This document shows positions 18,405 through 26,920 of a stretch of 64,000 nucleotides of DNA, one piece after another. This DNA is from Pelobacter sp. UBA6812 (lineage in GTDB: Bacteria; Desulfobacterota; Desulfuromonadia; Desulfuromonadales; Syntrophotaleaceae): assembly GCA_002452265.1 (NCBI GenBank), contig DKEW01000086.1, positions 112,933-176,932 on the forward strand. The letters run 5' to 3'. The stretch's first letter is position 1. Every line of letters starts with the position of its first letter. The notes below the pieces were generated by a model, which did no database searches, was not told where the DNA came from, and worked only from the letters and a program-made list of their open reading frames with translations. A program made the translations under genes and the position numbers.

Positions 18405-19373
18405 TTAATCATCTTTTACAACACGGCTATGGCAATAACGTTCAGGGAAGAACAGTAGCCTGTACCAGGCGACCACGGACCCGATCTTATTGGCAACCTC
18501 CAACTGATAACGCAGGCTATTGAATTTCTTGTAAGGTAGCAACCACTTGTAGCCCTTCTTCAATCGGCAGAGTAATGCCCAGACCGCTTTCAGCAAGGAC
18601 AGAAAAGTTTTCTCCACAACAGGTGCGTCATCAGAGATAAGGGAAAAAACATCAGAGTACCCCTGCCAGAAATACCTGCGCCGGTACCAGCTTTTCCTCA
18701 GCCGACTGCGATGCACTAAATGCACAACCCTGGCTTCGGGCTGGTAATAACCCTGGTACCCCATGGCGCACAGTTTGTCCTGAAGCAAGGTTTCCTCATT
18801 TGATATCAAGCATTCACCTTTACGCCCCAGATTTACGGCAAATCCGCCGGTGCTTTCCAGTAGGGCCCGTGGAAAGGCTATGTTCACCCCCCACAGATAT
18901 TCGTTTTTTAAATAACGAGCGAAATCACCGTAGTCAAGATAAGCCAATGGGGACAACATTTTATCGGTCAGCCACGCAGGACGTGCTATTTCCCAGTCCA
19001 GAGCAACCTTGCCCCCAATAAATCCAGGGGTCGGGGTGATTCTTTCAAAAACCTCCAACAGAGTTTCAAGCCATTCGTGGCAAGCTGCGGCATCGTCGTC
19101 CAGAAACGCCACGTAATCCCCCTTTGCTTCCTTCCAGCCAAGATTACGCGCTATCGACAAACCCAGATTATCCTCCCGCAAGTATCTCAAGTGCGGATAC
19201 CTTGCCTGATACTCGCGAACCAACGACGCAGTACCATCGGTTGACGCATTGTCCACAACCAGAATTTCGTATTGATCAACAGGCAGACTTTGACAAACCA
19301 GACTGTCCAGCGCCCGAGATAAATAGTTCGCCCGATTATGCGTACAAATTATTGCAGAAACAACACATGGCAT
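18405..19373 (-). CDS. Family 2 glycosyltransferase
   Basis: A 322-residue GT-A fold enzyme: VSAIICTHNRANYLSRALDS at the start, VDNASTDGT for nucleotide binding, and the metal site AFLDDDA near 94. The middle ISNEETLLQDKL and the basic C-terminal region (WYRRRYFWQGYSD) match rhamnosyl- or galactosyl-type GT2 enzymes for cell-surface polysaccharide. There is no membrane segment. It stands alone, 11 bases past the convergent transpeptidase gene, and its acceptor is unknown. Confidence 0.88.
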   Translation of the reverse strand: MPCVVSAIICTHNRANYLSRALDSLVCQSLPVDQYEILVVDNASTDGTASLVREYQARYPHLRYLREDNLGLSIARNLGWKEAKGDYVAFLDDDAAACHEWLETLLEVFERITPTPGFIGGKVALDWEIARPAWLTDKMLSPLAYLDYGDFARYLKNEYLWGVNIAFPRALLESTGGFAVNLGRKGECLISNEETLLQDKLCAMGYQGYYQPEARVVHLVHRSRLRKSWYRRRYFWQGYSDVFSLISDDAPVVEKTFLSLLKAVWALLCRLKKGYKWLLPYKKFNSLRYQLEVANKIGSVVAWYRLLFFPERYCHSRVVKDD

Positions 19374-19472
19374 ACGAAATAACCTTCATGAATATTGGAT
19401 TTGGCAATCATTGCTTCATTCCCATCATATTTTTTACTCATGACCAGGAGCGGGACCGCTGTGTCATCAATG

Positions 19473-19511
19473 CAAAAAAAATGCCCCACAGTGTACTCTG
19501 CAGGGCATTTC
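19473..19511 (-). terminator. Rho-independent terminator after the alanine-zipper lipoprotein
   Basis: Stem AAATGCCC / GGGCATTT with a 16-base loop and eight T on the minus strand, about 20 bases beyond the stop. Confidence 0.88.
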
Positions 19512-19529
19512 AATGGTTTAATCCATCAA

Positions 19530-19838
19530 TTATTTTTTCTGGCACATTTCAAAAGCGCGTTGGGCTTTTTGTGCACTGGCTTGGGCGTCAGCAGCGCTCT
19601 TCTCAGCTTGGGCAGCCGCAGCTTCAGCCCGTTGAGCCGATTCTTCAGCACGCATGGCTGCATCGCTTGCCATTCCGGCGGAAACTTGCGCCTTCTGTGC
19701 CTGGTCTGCAGCCATCTGACCGGATTGCACGGCCTGATTGATCAATTCGCGATCGGTGGCACTGAGCTGCGCTGAACAACCACTCAGAACCATGACCGAC
19801 AAAGCAGCGCCTCCCAATATCGTTTGCCATTTTTGCAT
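19530..19838 (-). CDS. Lpp/OprI-like alanine-zipper lipoprotein
   Basis: A 102-residue lipoprotein. The lipobox VLSGC places the lipidated Cys at 21. The mature part is a continuous Ala/Gln/Glu-rich helix (ADQAQKAQVSAGMASDAAMR), with Ala at core heptad positions as in Lpp and OprI coiled-coil trimers. It ends FEMCQKK: a C-terminal Lys as in Lpp, which could be joined to peptidoglycan by an L,D-transpeptidase (inference). It has an excellent ribosome binding site (GGGAGGTGGAGCA) and a strong terminator, consistent with high expression. Confidence 0.85.
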   Translation of the reverse strand: MQKWQTILGGAALSVMVLSGCSAQLSATDRELINQAVQSGQMAADQAQKAQVSAGMASDAAMRAEESAQRAEAAAAQAEKSAADAQASAQKAQRAFEMCQKK

Positions 19839-19910
19839 TGCTCCACCTCCCTCTAGGTTAGGGTGATTACCTACCCGTTTCCATGACTCTAACGAATGAA
19901 ACGGATCTTT

Positions 19911-20435
19911 TCACGGCTGATTCGGAAAAATAAGCCTTTCAGGGTTATATCCCTGGTCGACAATTCGTAATAGAATTTTTTGAAGCAGATCTTTTTCCAG
20001 ATGCGATTGTCGAGCAAGGATCCAGAGATACTTTCTGCTCGGGTGTCCAACGACAGCCCAACTGTAATCTTCCGCCAATTCAATAACCCAATAGTGTCCG
20101 TAAAAGGGCCAAAAAAATGTGACTTTGAGTTTAGCAGGGCTTCGCTCATCGCAAACCCTGGCACGCCCTTTGACCTCACTGATGCTTCCTCCACGGTCCA
20201 CACGACGGCAACGATTGATCACCTCTATACTGCCGTCATCAACGATCCGATAGGTCGCTGTTACACCGTCGCAGCCTTTTTCAAACCGGTTTGGGTAACG
20301 CGCAATCTCGTACCATGTACCAGAGTAACGCTGAAGATCGATACTGCCAACGACACTGGGCGGTTTCTGCACGCTGCCACAACCGAAGCAGAACAGCGAA
20401 GTCCACATTGAAACGAACAGAAAGCGTAAAATCAC
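19911..20435 (-). CDS. Outer-membrane lipocalin (Blc-like)
   Basis: About 174 residues from the GTG chosen here, which has GAGG upstream and gives a normal lipoprotein signal with lipid-acceptor Cys near 19 (FCFGCGS). The lipocalin signature YSGTWYEIARYPNRFEKGC follows, then the conserved YRIVDDGSIEVINRC and WVIELAEDYSWAVVGHPSRK strands and the C-terminal motif ARQSHLEKDL. Bacterial Blc binds lysophospholipids and fatty acids under membrane stress. The open frame extends 27 codons further upstream, with a hydrophobic stretch not needed for function. Confidence 0.9.
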   Translation of the reverse strand: MILRFLFVSMWTSLFCFGCGSVQKPPSVVGSIDLQRYSGTWYEIARYPNRFEKGCDGVTATYRIVDDGSIEVINRCRRVDRGGSISEVKGRARVCDERSPAKLKVTFFWPFYGHYWVIELAEDYSWAVVGHPSRKYLWILARQSHLEKDLLQKILLRIVDQGYNPERLIFPNQP

Positions 20436-20670
20436 CAGGAGTCCTCTATCAGGATAAAAACAGGAGTCGCTTCTAATTATGCAGCATATTATCAGCGATG
20501 CAACCAACGCCTTCAAAAAGCTGCAAAAGTACTCTCAACGTTATGGTTACAGCTATTGTGATAAGAAAAGATAAGAACATCCTCCCCGGTTCTTGCCGGG
20601 GATTTTACAAGAGGATCAAACACGAGCAGTTGGCAGGAGAAAAGTCCGGGAACTAAGATATAGGTAAGGA

Positions 20671-21261
20671 CTAATGGATGTGTTGCAAATATTCAACAAA
20701 ACGTTTAAATGCTTGCCCTCGGTGACTTATGCGATTTTTTATCTCCAGAGGTAGTTCCGCAAGGGTGCGACCATATTCAGGTACCATGAACAGCGGATCG
20801 TAACCAAAGCCTCCATCTCCTCTGGCCTGCTCAAGAATTACCCCGTCGAGACGCCCTTCGAACAGTTGGCAGTCCCCTTCAGGGGTGCACAAAGCCAGGA
20901 CGCAATGAAAAGCCGCCTGACGTTGGTTGAAGGGCACGTCGACCATATCCTCAAGCAATTTACGATTATTGTCGGCATCCGATGCACCATCGCCGGCATA
21001 ACGGGCCGAATAGATCCCCGGTTGCCCGGCAAGCGCCTCAACCGCCAACCCGGAATCATCCGCAAGCGTCATATAACCGGTCAGATGAGCCATGGTAGCG
21101 GCCTTTTTATGCGCATTGGCCGCAAAAGTCTCGCCATCTTCCACAACATCGGGAAGCTCGCCGCACTCATCCAACCCTTTGACGGCAATACCGGTGTCAG
21201 CCAGCAACCGCTGAATTTCCTTCAACTTTCCGTTATTGCGTGTCGCAACCAGCAGTTCCAT
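20671..21261 (-). CDS. rdgB: XTP/dITP diphosphatase (non-canonical purine NTP pyrophosphatase)
   Basis: Hydrolyses dITP, XTP and ITP to monophosphates, keeping damaged purines out of nucleic acids. The 196-residue HAM1-family protein begins MELLVATRNNGKLKEI and has DDSGLAVEAL, GIYSARYAG, FEGRLDGVI, GDGGFGYDPLF and the ending KNRISHRGQAFKRF. ATG 21261 has GGAGG just upstream, inside the end of rph. It is the third gene of amiC-rph-rdgB. Confidence 0.96.
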   Translation of the reverse strand: MELLVATRNNGKLKEIQRLLADTGIAVKGLDECGELPDVVEDGETFAANAHKKAATMAHLTGYMTLADDSGLAVEALAGQPGIYSARYAGDGASDADNNRKLLEDMVDVPFNQRQAAFHCVLALCTPEGDCQLFEGRLDGVILEQARGDGGFGYDPLFMVPEYGRTLAELPLEIKNRISHRGQAFKRFVEYLQHIH

Positions 21262-21263
21262 CT

Positions 21264-21998
21264 TTACGCCTCCAGAGACTGCAGCTGCAAACGATGCAAA
21301 TCCCGGCAACCCGCCAAGGCCAGATTACGTAAATCATCGAGTTCCTGCATGGTAAAGGGGCGTTCCTCGGCAGTCCCTTGCACCTCGACAAAATTCCCGG
21401 AACCGGTAATCACAAAATTCATATCGACCTCGGCCCGGAAATCCTCGCCATAATCGAGATCCAGCAACGGATGACCGTCTACCAATCCGACACTGACAGC
21501 GGAAACGCTATCGCGCAACGGTGAATCGACCAGGTGGTTTTCCCGAATCAGGCCGTAAATGGCATCGTGCAGAGCTACGTAGGCACCGGTGATGGCTGCT
21601 GTGCGGGTGCCGCCATCGGCCTGTAAAACATCGCAGTCGATGAGGATGGTCCGCTCTCCAAGAGCCTCGAGATCACAGATTGCTCGCAGGGAACGACCGA
21701 TCAGGCGTTGAATTTCACTGGTGCGACCACTCACTTTGCCACGCGTCGATTCCCGCGAGGAGCGTACATGAGTCGCACGGGGCAACATGGAATATTCCGC
21801 AGTGATCCACCCCTGACCCTGCCCGCGAAGAAATGACGGCACGCCATCTTCAACGGTGGCATTGCATAGAACACGGGTTTCTCCAAACGATACCAGCACC
21901 GAGCCTTCGGCATAACGGGTAAAACCACGACTGAAATATACGGTACGCAACTCGGATGGAGTGCGACCATCGACACGACGGGTCACGGAGTCACTCAC
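21264..21998 (-). CDS. rph: Ribonuclease PH
   Basis: Phosphorolytic 3'-5' exoribonuclease that trims tRNA 3' ends. The 244-residue protein has RVDGRTPSELR, the tRNA-contacting Arg-rich SRESTRGKVSGRTSEIQRLI, ILIDCDVLQADGGTRTAAI and the phosphate site. Its length is normal for the hexameric enzyme. It overlaps the amidase gene by 4 bases and is followed 2 bases later by rdgB, an arrangement common in proteobacteria. Confidence 0.97.
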   Translation of the reverse strand: MSDSVTRRVDGRTPSELRTVYFSRGFTRYAEGSVLVSFGETRVLCNATVEDGVPSFLRGQGQGWITAEYSMLPRATHVRSSRESTRGKVSGRTSEIQRLIGRSLRAICDLEALGERTILIDCDVLQADGGTRTAAITGAYVALHDAIYGLIRENHLVDSPLRDSVSAVSVGLVDGHPLLDLDYGEDFRAEVDMNFVITGSGNFVEVQGTAEERPFTMQELDDLRNLALAGCRDLHRLQLQSLEA

Positions 21999-23068
21999 AG
22001 AAAATCCTCCTGCTTTTTCTCGGCAAAGGTGTTGAGACCATTGAACAGGGCCGCGGCCACAGCTCTCTGCCCCTCTTCTACGGTCAGACGAGCTTTATCG
22101 TCAACATGGCTCAAGTAGCCCATTTCAACCAGTACGGTAGGTAAATCACCGCGCCCCAAAGGCAATAGCGGGGCTCTTAGAATACCATGCACCGGCAAGC
22201 CCGCAGCCAGCAGGGACGACTTCAGAGTCTGAGCCAATTGCATGCTGCCATCATTTTCCGCTACGGAACCGGCAGCCTTCTCCTCAAGGGGGCGCACGAA
22301 AAGAACAACCCCATGGGGAGATTGGCCAAAGGATGCCTGGGCATGCAACACCAGCAACACATCGGCACCTGATTGGGAAACGACCTGAAATCTCTGGTCT
22401 TGCGTGAGGGCATAATCGTCATTACGGGCCAGAACAACCGGCATTCCAAGCTGCATCTTGACTTGCCTCGCGACCTTTTGAGCAATCGCCAGAGTCACCT
22501 GTTTTTCTTTGATTCCATCGACCCCGATGGCCCCCGGATCTTCCCCTCCATGCCCCGGATCAATGGCAATCTTGGTTACCACCCTGATATCCTTTGCATC
22601 GGTTGGATCACGCTTGAGTAAAAAGGCGAACAAGCGGTCGAGTTGCGTACCGGGATTAGGGTCCTGGGTATTGCTGGGATCGAGATTGCGATAAACCACC
22701 GAACGGTTCACCAGTCCAACAAGTTGGTTCTGAAGAAAACTTTCCGATATGCGTAGGCGCCCATCGATAAATCGTGGAGGTTGGGCAAGGGGCATCATCT
22801 GGCTGCCTATGCGCAGGAAATGACTCCCGGGCGAAATCACGGCACGCCCTTGAGGGGTCGTTATTTCGTACACATGTTTGACCGACTGCCAGCGACCCGA
22901 CAAGCCAAGCACAGGTAACACATCGTCAATAGCCAAATAAGCGATACCTTCGCGATGATACACCTCAGCAATGCGTGTGGGCGGTTGCCCTTCCAGCGCA
23001 ATCTCTACAGCGGCATGAGCAGGGAGGACCAACAGTAAGCAAAATACAGGAATCAAAAAACGGATCAT
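21995..23068 (-). CDS. N-acetylmuramoyl-L-alanine amidase (Amidase_3, AmiC-like)
   Basis: A 357-residue exported zinc amidase that removes stem peptides from peptidoglycan. It has a signal peptide (about 1-19, LLLVLPAHA), an N-terminal copper-amine-oxidase-like beta domain (about 20-150), and an Amidase_3 domain with zinc ligands in IDPGHGGEDPG, the central His in VLLVLHAQAS and the catalytic Glu of LVEMGYLSH. GAGGAG precedes the ATG. It opens the amiC-rph-rdgB run and follows the DHH phosphoesterase by 75 bases. Confidence 0.93.
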   Translation of the reverse strand: MIRFLIPVFCLLLVLPAHAAVEIALEGQPPTRIAEVYHREGIAYLAIDDVLPVLGLSGRWQSVKHVYEITTPQGRAVISPGSHFLRIGSQMMPLAQPPRFIDGRLRISESFLQNQLVGLVNRSVVYRNLDPSNTQDPNPGTQLDRLFAFLLKRDPTDAKDIRVVTKIAIDPGHGGEDPGAIGVDGIKEKQVTLAIAQKVARQVKMQLGMPVVLARNDDYALTQDQRFQVVSQSGADVLLVLHAQASFGQSPHGVVLFVRPLEEKAAGSVAENDGSMQLAQTLKSSLLAAGLPVHGILRAPLLPLGRGDLPTVLVEMGYLSHVDDKARLTVEEGQRAVAAALFNGLNTFAEKKQEDFL

Positions 23069-23143
23069 AGTCTCCTCTTCGGTTCGAGCCGTTTCTTATA
23101 CCTCGGCGCTTCTTTCCATGTCAATAAAACGGACTTATCCGCT

Positions 23144-24193
23144 TCATTCGGCCACCAGCGGCAGCCCCGGCACAGGGTAACAACCCAATACCTGCAGTAA
23201 ACGCTGCGTAAGTGTCTGCTCCAGTTGCCTGAGTGATTCCCGGTCACCGGAAATAGCAGGAATCTGACCGCCTGCAATCATGCCATGGCCGCCACCAGTA
23301 CCCAGGCCGGAAACAACGGACTGCAAAATTTCTCCGGCATTGAGATCGTGGCGCAAGGTACGAAACGACAATGCCATACTCTGCTTATAGTGTCCCATGC
23401 CCAGAACCACCTTGACCTCGTCTACCCTCAACAGAAAATCAGCAAGCTCTGCGACCATATCCGGTGTATCGATCTCATAAAGGTTAAACACCAGAACGTC
23501 ACTGTAAATCACGGCATTACGAATAGCATGACTGAAGTGGGCAAAATAAGCGCGCGGAACCTCCGGGTGAATAATATCGAACAGGATACTGTTATTAACC
23601 AACGGCAAAAGCTGCAGGTAAGCACGTCGGTCTGCCCGGATCCAGTCACGGCCGAGATCCTGTGTTTCCGATTTAATGGCATAAAACAGGATGGTGGCGA
23701 GTTTGGTCCCGAACGATACCTGTTGCGCCTGAAGATATTCGAACAGCATGGTGGCGGTTGCACCGTATTCGTCGCGCACATCGACCCAGCGTATGCCCTG
23801 GCACGATTCGCGGGCGGGGTGATGATCGATGACCAGGTCGACCTTGCGTTCCAGCGGGAAGGAATTGTTGCCCGTGCCCGGCTGGCTATCGACCATGCAC
23901 ACCACTTGAAAACGATCAAGATCAAGAGAATCAAGCGGTACCACGTCGATTTCCAGTTTATCCACCATGACCCGGTTTTCCCCCCGGCCTATCATGCCTC
24001 CAAAAGCCACGGTGGTGGGTTGACCGGTCTTGATCGTGATCAGGTGCTTAAGAGCCATGGCCGCAGCCAACGAGTCGGGATCGGGATGGTCGTGGGTAAC
24101 GATCAATACCGCGCCGCGACCGCGCATCCAGCCCAGAAATTTCTCGGTAAACTCAAAGGCTTGCTTCAAATCCGGCATCGCTTCAGCAGTCAT
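23144..24193 (-). CDS. DHH/DHHA1 phosphoesterase (NrnA-like)
   Basis: About 349 residues. The DHH domain has HDHPDPD near 37-43, MVDSQPG near 110 and DHHP near 130, the Mn ligands of the family; the DHHA1 domain ends with GTGGGHGMIAGGQIP. NrnA-type proteins degrade nanoRNA dinucleotides and pAp; related proteins cleave cyclic dinucleotides. That second option is worth noting because the window has two c-di-GMP enzymes, but no GdpP-type sensor domains are present. The start is placed at ATG 24193, with GGGG 7 bases before it. Confidence 0.88.
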   Translation of the reverse strand: MTAEAMPDLKQAFEFTEKFLGWMRGRGAVLIVTHDHPDPDSLAAAMALKHLITIKTGQPTTVAFGGMIGRGENRVMVDKLEIDVVPLDSLDLDRFQVVCMVDSQPGTGNNSFPLERKVDLVIDHHPARESCQGIRWVDVRDEYGATATMLFEYLQAQQVSFGTKLATILFYAIKSETQDLGRDWIRADRRAYLQLLPLVNNSILFDIIHPEVPRAYFAHFSHAIRNAVIYSDVLVFNLYEIDTPDMVAELADFLLRVDEVKVVLGMGHYKQSMALSFRTLRHDLNAGEILQSVVSGLGTGGGHGMIAGGQIPAISGDRESLRQLEQTLTQRLLQVLGCYPVPGLPLVAE

Positions 24194-24217
24194 TGCATTC
24201 CCCACAAAAAGGTAGTT

Positions 24218-24682
24218 TTATTTCGAATCATGAATAGCTTCTATCGCTCTTGCGACAGCCTCCGCCGGGGTGTTGGTATAAATCACACCGGGCAATCCGG
24301 GCCAACTACCGAGTGCCACAACCGGTTTCCCCAGCTTAAGACCGATAGCCATCTCCGACAGCGTTCCAAACTCCCCTTCCACAGCGATCAGCACCTGGGC
24401 CGTATGGGCAATGATCACATTACGTGCGTGCCCAAGATTGGTAGGCACCACCAGGGTAACCCAGGGATTGGCCTGCGCCGCTTCGGGACCGGGCAAAAGT
24501 CCAAGGGTCTGTCCGCCTGCCTCGCAAGCACCACGACAGGCCGCTTCCATGACACCTCCGAGGCCGCCACAAACAAGTACAGCACCAGCCCTGGCGATCA
24601 AATACCCTACCTGTCGGGCTGCTTCATAACCTGCGGATGTGGTCGTACCCGCCCCAATAACCCCCACCATAAGCTGACGCAT
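24218..24682 (-). CDS. TIGR00725 / LOG-like Rossmann protein
   Basis: A 154-residue protein of the SLOG/LOG superfamily. Glycine-rich IGAGTTTSAGYEAARQVG binds a nucleotide-like ligand, GGLGGVMEAACRGACEAGG is the LOG PGGxGTxxE-like segment in its TIGR00725 variant, and EGEFGTLSEMAIGLKLGKPV carries the Glu of the family. It lacks the exact cytokinin-activating LOG motif, so phosphoribohydrolase activity is uncertain. It starts 10 bases after the copper ATPase stop with GAGG upstream, suggesting one transcript from the ATPase to the DHH gene. Confidence 0.82.
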   Translation of the reverse strand: MRQLMVGVIGAGTTTSAGYEAARQVGYLIARAGAVLVCGGLGGVMEAACRGACEAGGQTLGLLPGPEAAQANPWVTLVVPTNLGHARNVIIAHTAQVLIAVEGEFGTLSEMAIGLKLGKPVVALGSWPGLPGVIYTNTPAEAVARAIEAIHDSK

Positions 24683-24692
24683 GGGATTTTCC

Positions 24693-26903
24693 TCAGGTGA
24701 TTTGTCGGCGCAAGCGTCGCCCGTAACCGCGCAACAGCAAACTGTTGGTTACCACGGAAACGCTAGACAAAGCCATGGCCAACCCGGCATACTCAGGCTT
24801 GAGAACCAAGCCGAACACCGGATAAAGGACGCCGGCCGCGATCGGTATGCCAACGATATTGTAAAAAAAGGCCCAGAACAAGTTCTGGCGAATTTTAGCC
24901 AGGGTTTTTCGTCCCAACAGGATCCCTCGCACCACGTCCATAACATCCCCCCTGACAAGGATGACATCGCCAGTTTCCTTGGCCACATCAGTACCGCTAC
25001 CGATGGCAATTCCGACATCGGCTGCGGCAAGTGCCGGAGCATCGTTGATACCGTCGCCGACCATACCGACCTTAAAGCCGCCAGTCTGATAACGCCGTAC
25101 CACAGCTTGTTTCTGATCCGGCAATACTTCAGCTTCAACACTATCAACGCCGAGATTACGAGCCACGGTTTGCGCAACCTCTGTGCGGTCACCGCTGATA
25201 ATTACCGTGCGCAAACCCAATTCGGAAAGCTGTGCCATGGCCCTGGGAGCCGAATCCTTGAGGGTGTCGGACAGGGCCAGCAATCCCATCAATTGCCCGT
25301 CGCGGGCTACATACAGCAACGACTTGCCGTGACCGGCAAAACCAGTGGCAGCGTCAGCCAACAAGCCAACCTCAACATCCTCGCGAGCCATCAAACGGGC
25401 ATTACCGAACAGCACTCGAGAGCTACCCATGCGCCCGACAAGACCGTGTCCGGGGATTTCCTCGATATCCTCAAGACCAAGATCCGTAACCGCCAAGCTT
25501 GCCGCATAGCGGGCCACGGCCTGTGCCAGGGGATGACTGCTGACAGCACCGGCAGCGCGGGCAACCTGCAGCAGCGCCTGCGTATTCCCCCCATCTAGAG
25601 CGACAACATCCGTCACACTGAATGCCCCGGTGGTAAGCGTGCCCGTTTTATCCAGCAGCAATACGTCCAGGCGCGCTATGTTTTCCAGCACCGATGGCCT
25701 TTTGAACAAAATGCCCAGGGATAAGCCTTCAGCGCTGCCAACCATGATAGCGGTAGGGGTTGCCAGACCAAGGGCACAGGGGCAGGCGATTACCAACACA
25801 GCGATGGCCATGCAAAAGGCAAAAACGAAGTCCGCCTGTCCCCACAGATACCAGACCATGAACGTCAACCCTGCCACCGCCACAATAAACGGTACAAAGA
25901 CGTTTGCCACAGCATCTGCCAATCGTTGGATCGGAGCGCGATCGGCCTGGGCTTCTTCCACCAGGCGCGCAATCTGGGCCAGCACGGTTTCCTCGCCGAC
26001 CCTCTCAACCTTAACCACCAACCGCCCACCGCAATTGATCGTGGAGCCGATGACCTGACTGCCGGGTTGTTTTTCCACCGGCAGGGATTCGCCTGTCACC
26101 ATCGATTCGTCAACCGCCGAGCTGCCATTTTCCACCACTCCGTCAGCTGGAATTTTCTCACCGGGGCGCACCACCACGCGATCATCGGCGCGTAATTGGC
26201 TGGCCGGAACATCCTGTTCGCCAGTGTCGGTCAACAGCAGGGCGCGGTCGGCCTGTAACTGCAGTAAGGTTTGTAATACCCGGCCGGCACGGCCGCGGGC
26301 TCGCGCCTCCAGCCACTTTCCAAAACGGATAAAGGTGACCAGCATGGCGCCTGTCTCAAAAAAAACTTCGCCAGCAACACCAAACAGGTGAAAAGCCGCC
26401 AGAATGGAGTAGCCCCAGGCGGCGCTGATCCCGAGAGCTACCAGCACATCCATATTGGCGGCGCGGTTTCGCAGCGATTGCCAGGCGCCGCGATAAAAGG
26501 TCAGGCCGGCGCTGAACTGGACAAAGGTAGCCAAACCGGCAATGACATACGGGGTTTTGGTCCCAAACGGATGCCACCACATCAGCGGTAGAATGGGAAG
26601 GGTCAGAACGGCGGAAAACACCAGCCAGAGTCGTTCGACATGTTCAAGACGGGCTTCATCGATCGCGCTCCTGGCAATTAAAGGCCTGAAGCCTGCGGCA
26701 CGCACGACATCAAACAGCCCTGTTTTATCCGTAACAGAGGCGATGAAATGCACCGAGGCCTTTTCCGCTGCAAAGTTAACCGTGGCAGACACCACCCCGT
26801 CCATCCCGCGTAATTTTTTTTCCAGGGTCTGTGCACACGAAGCGCAATGCATTCCTTGAACCCGAAAAGTCGTTTTGGTGGTGGATTGCATTTCCCGTGA
26901 CAT
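24693..26903 (-). CDS. copA: Copper-exporting P1B-type ATPase
   Basis: A 736-residue inner-membrane pump. It has one N-terminal HMA metal-binding domain with GMHCASCAQ near 17-25, eight membrane segments, the actuator loop MVTGESLPVEK, the ion-site CPCALGLATP typical of Cu(I) pumps, the phosphorylation site DKTGTLT, the SHPLAQ nucleotide-site His-Pro and the GDGINDAPAL hinge. All catalytic motifs are intact. No CueR- or CsoR-like regulator or chaperone lies next to it. The TPR gene upstream ends 17 bases before it. Confidence 0.94.
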   Translation of the reverse strand: MSREMQSTTKTTFRVQGMHCASCAQTLEKKLRGMDGVVSATVNFAAEKASVHFIASVTDKTGLFDVVRAAGFRPLIARSAIDEARLEHVERLWLVFSAVLTLPILPLMWWHPFGTKTPYVIAGLATFVQFSAGLTFYRGAWQSLRNRAANMDVLVALGISAAWGYSILAAFHLFGVAGEVFFETGAMLVTFIRFGKWLEARARGRAGRVLQTLLQLQADRALLLTDTGEQDVPASQLRADDRVVVRPGEKIPADGVVENGSSAVDESMVTGESLPVEKQPGSQVIGSTINCGGRLVVKVERVGEETVLAQIARLVEEAQADRAPIQRLADAVANVFVPFIVAVAGLTFMVWYLWGQADFVFAFCMAIAVLVIACPCALGLATPTAIMVGSAEGLSLGILFKRPSVLENIARLDVLLLDKTGTLTTGAFSVTDVVALDGGNTQALLQVARAAGAVSSHPLAQAVARYAASLAVTDLGLEDIEEIPGHGLVGRMGSSRVLFGNARLMAREDVEVGLLADAATGFAGHGKSLLYVARDGQLMGLLALSDTLKDSAPRAMAQLSELGLRTVIISGDRTEVAQTVARNLGVDSVEAEVLPDQKQAVVRRYQTGGFKVGMVGDGINDAPALAAADVGIAIGSGTDVAKETGDVILVRGDVMDVVRGILLGRKTLAKIRQNLFWAFFYNIVGIPIAAGVLYPVFGLVLKPEYAGLAMALSSVSVVTNSLLLRGYGRRLRRQIT

Positions 26904-26920
26904 ACAAAAGGCTCCTGCGC

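Noticed and set aside
20575..20612. CCCCGG-TTCTTG-CCGGGG hairpin past rdgB, resembling the IS200 end hairpins
   Set aside because: No T-run in the direction of rdgB and no other IS sequence around it, so neither a terminator nor an IS remnant can be supported.
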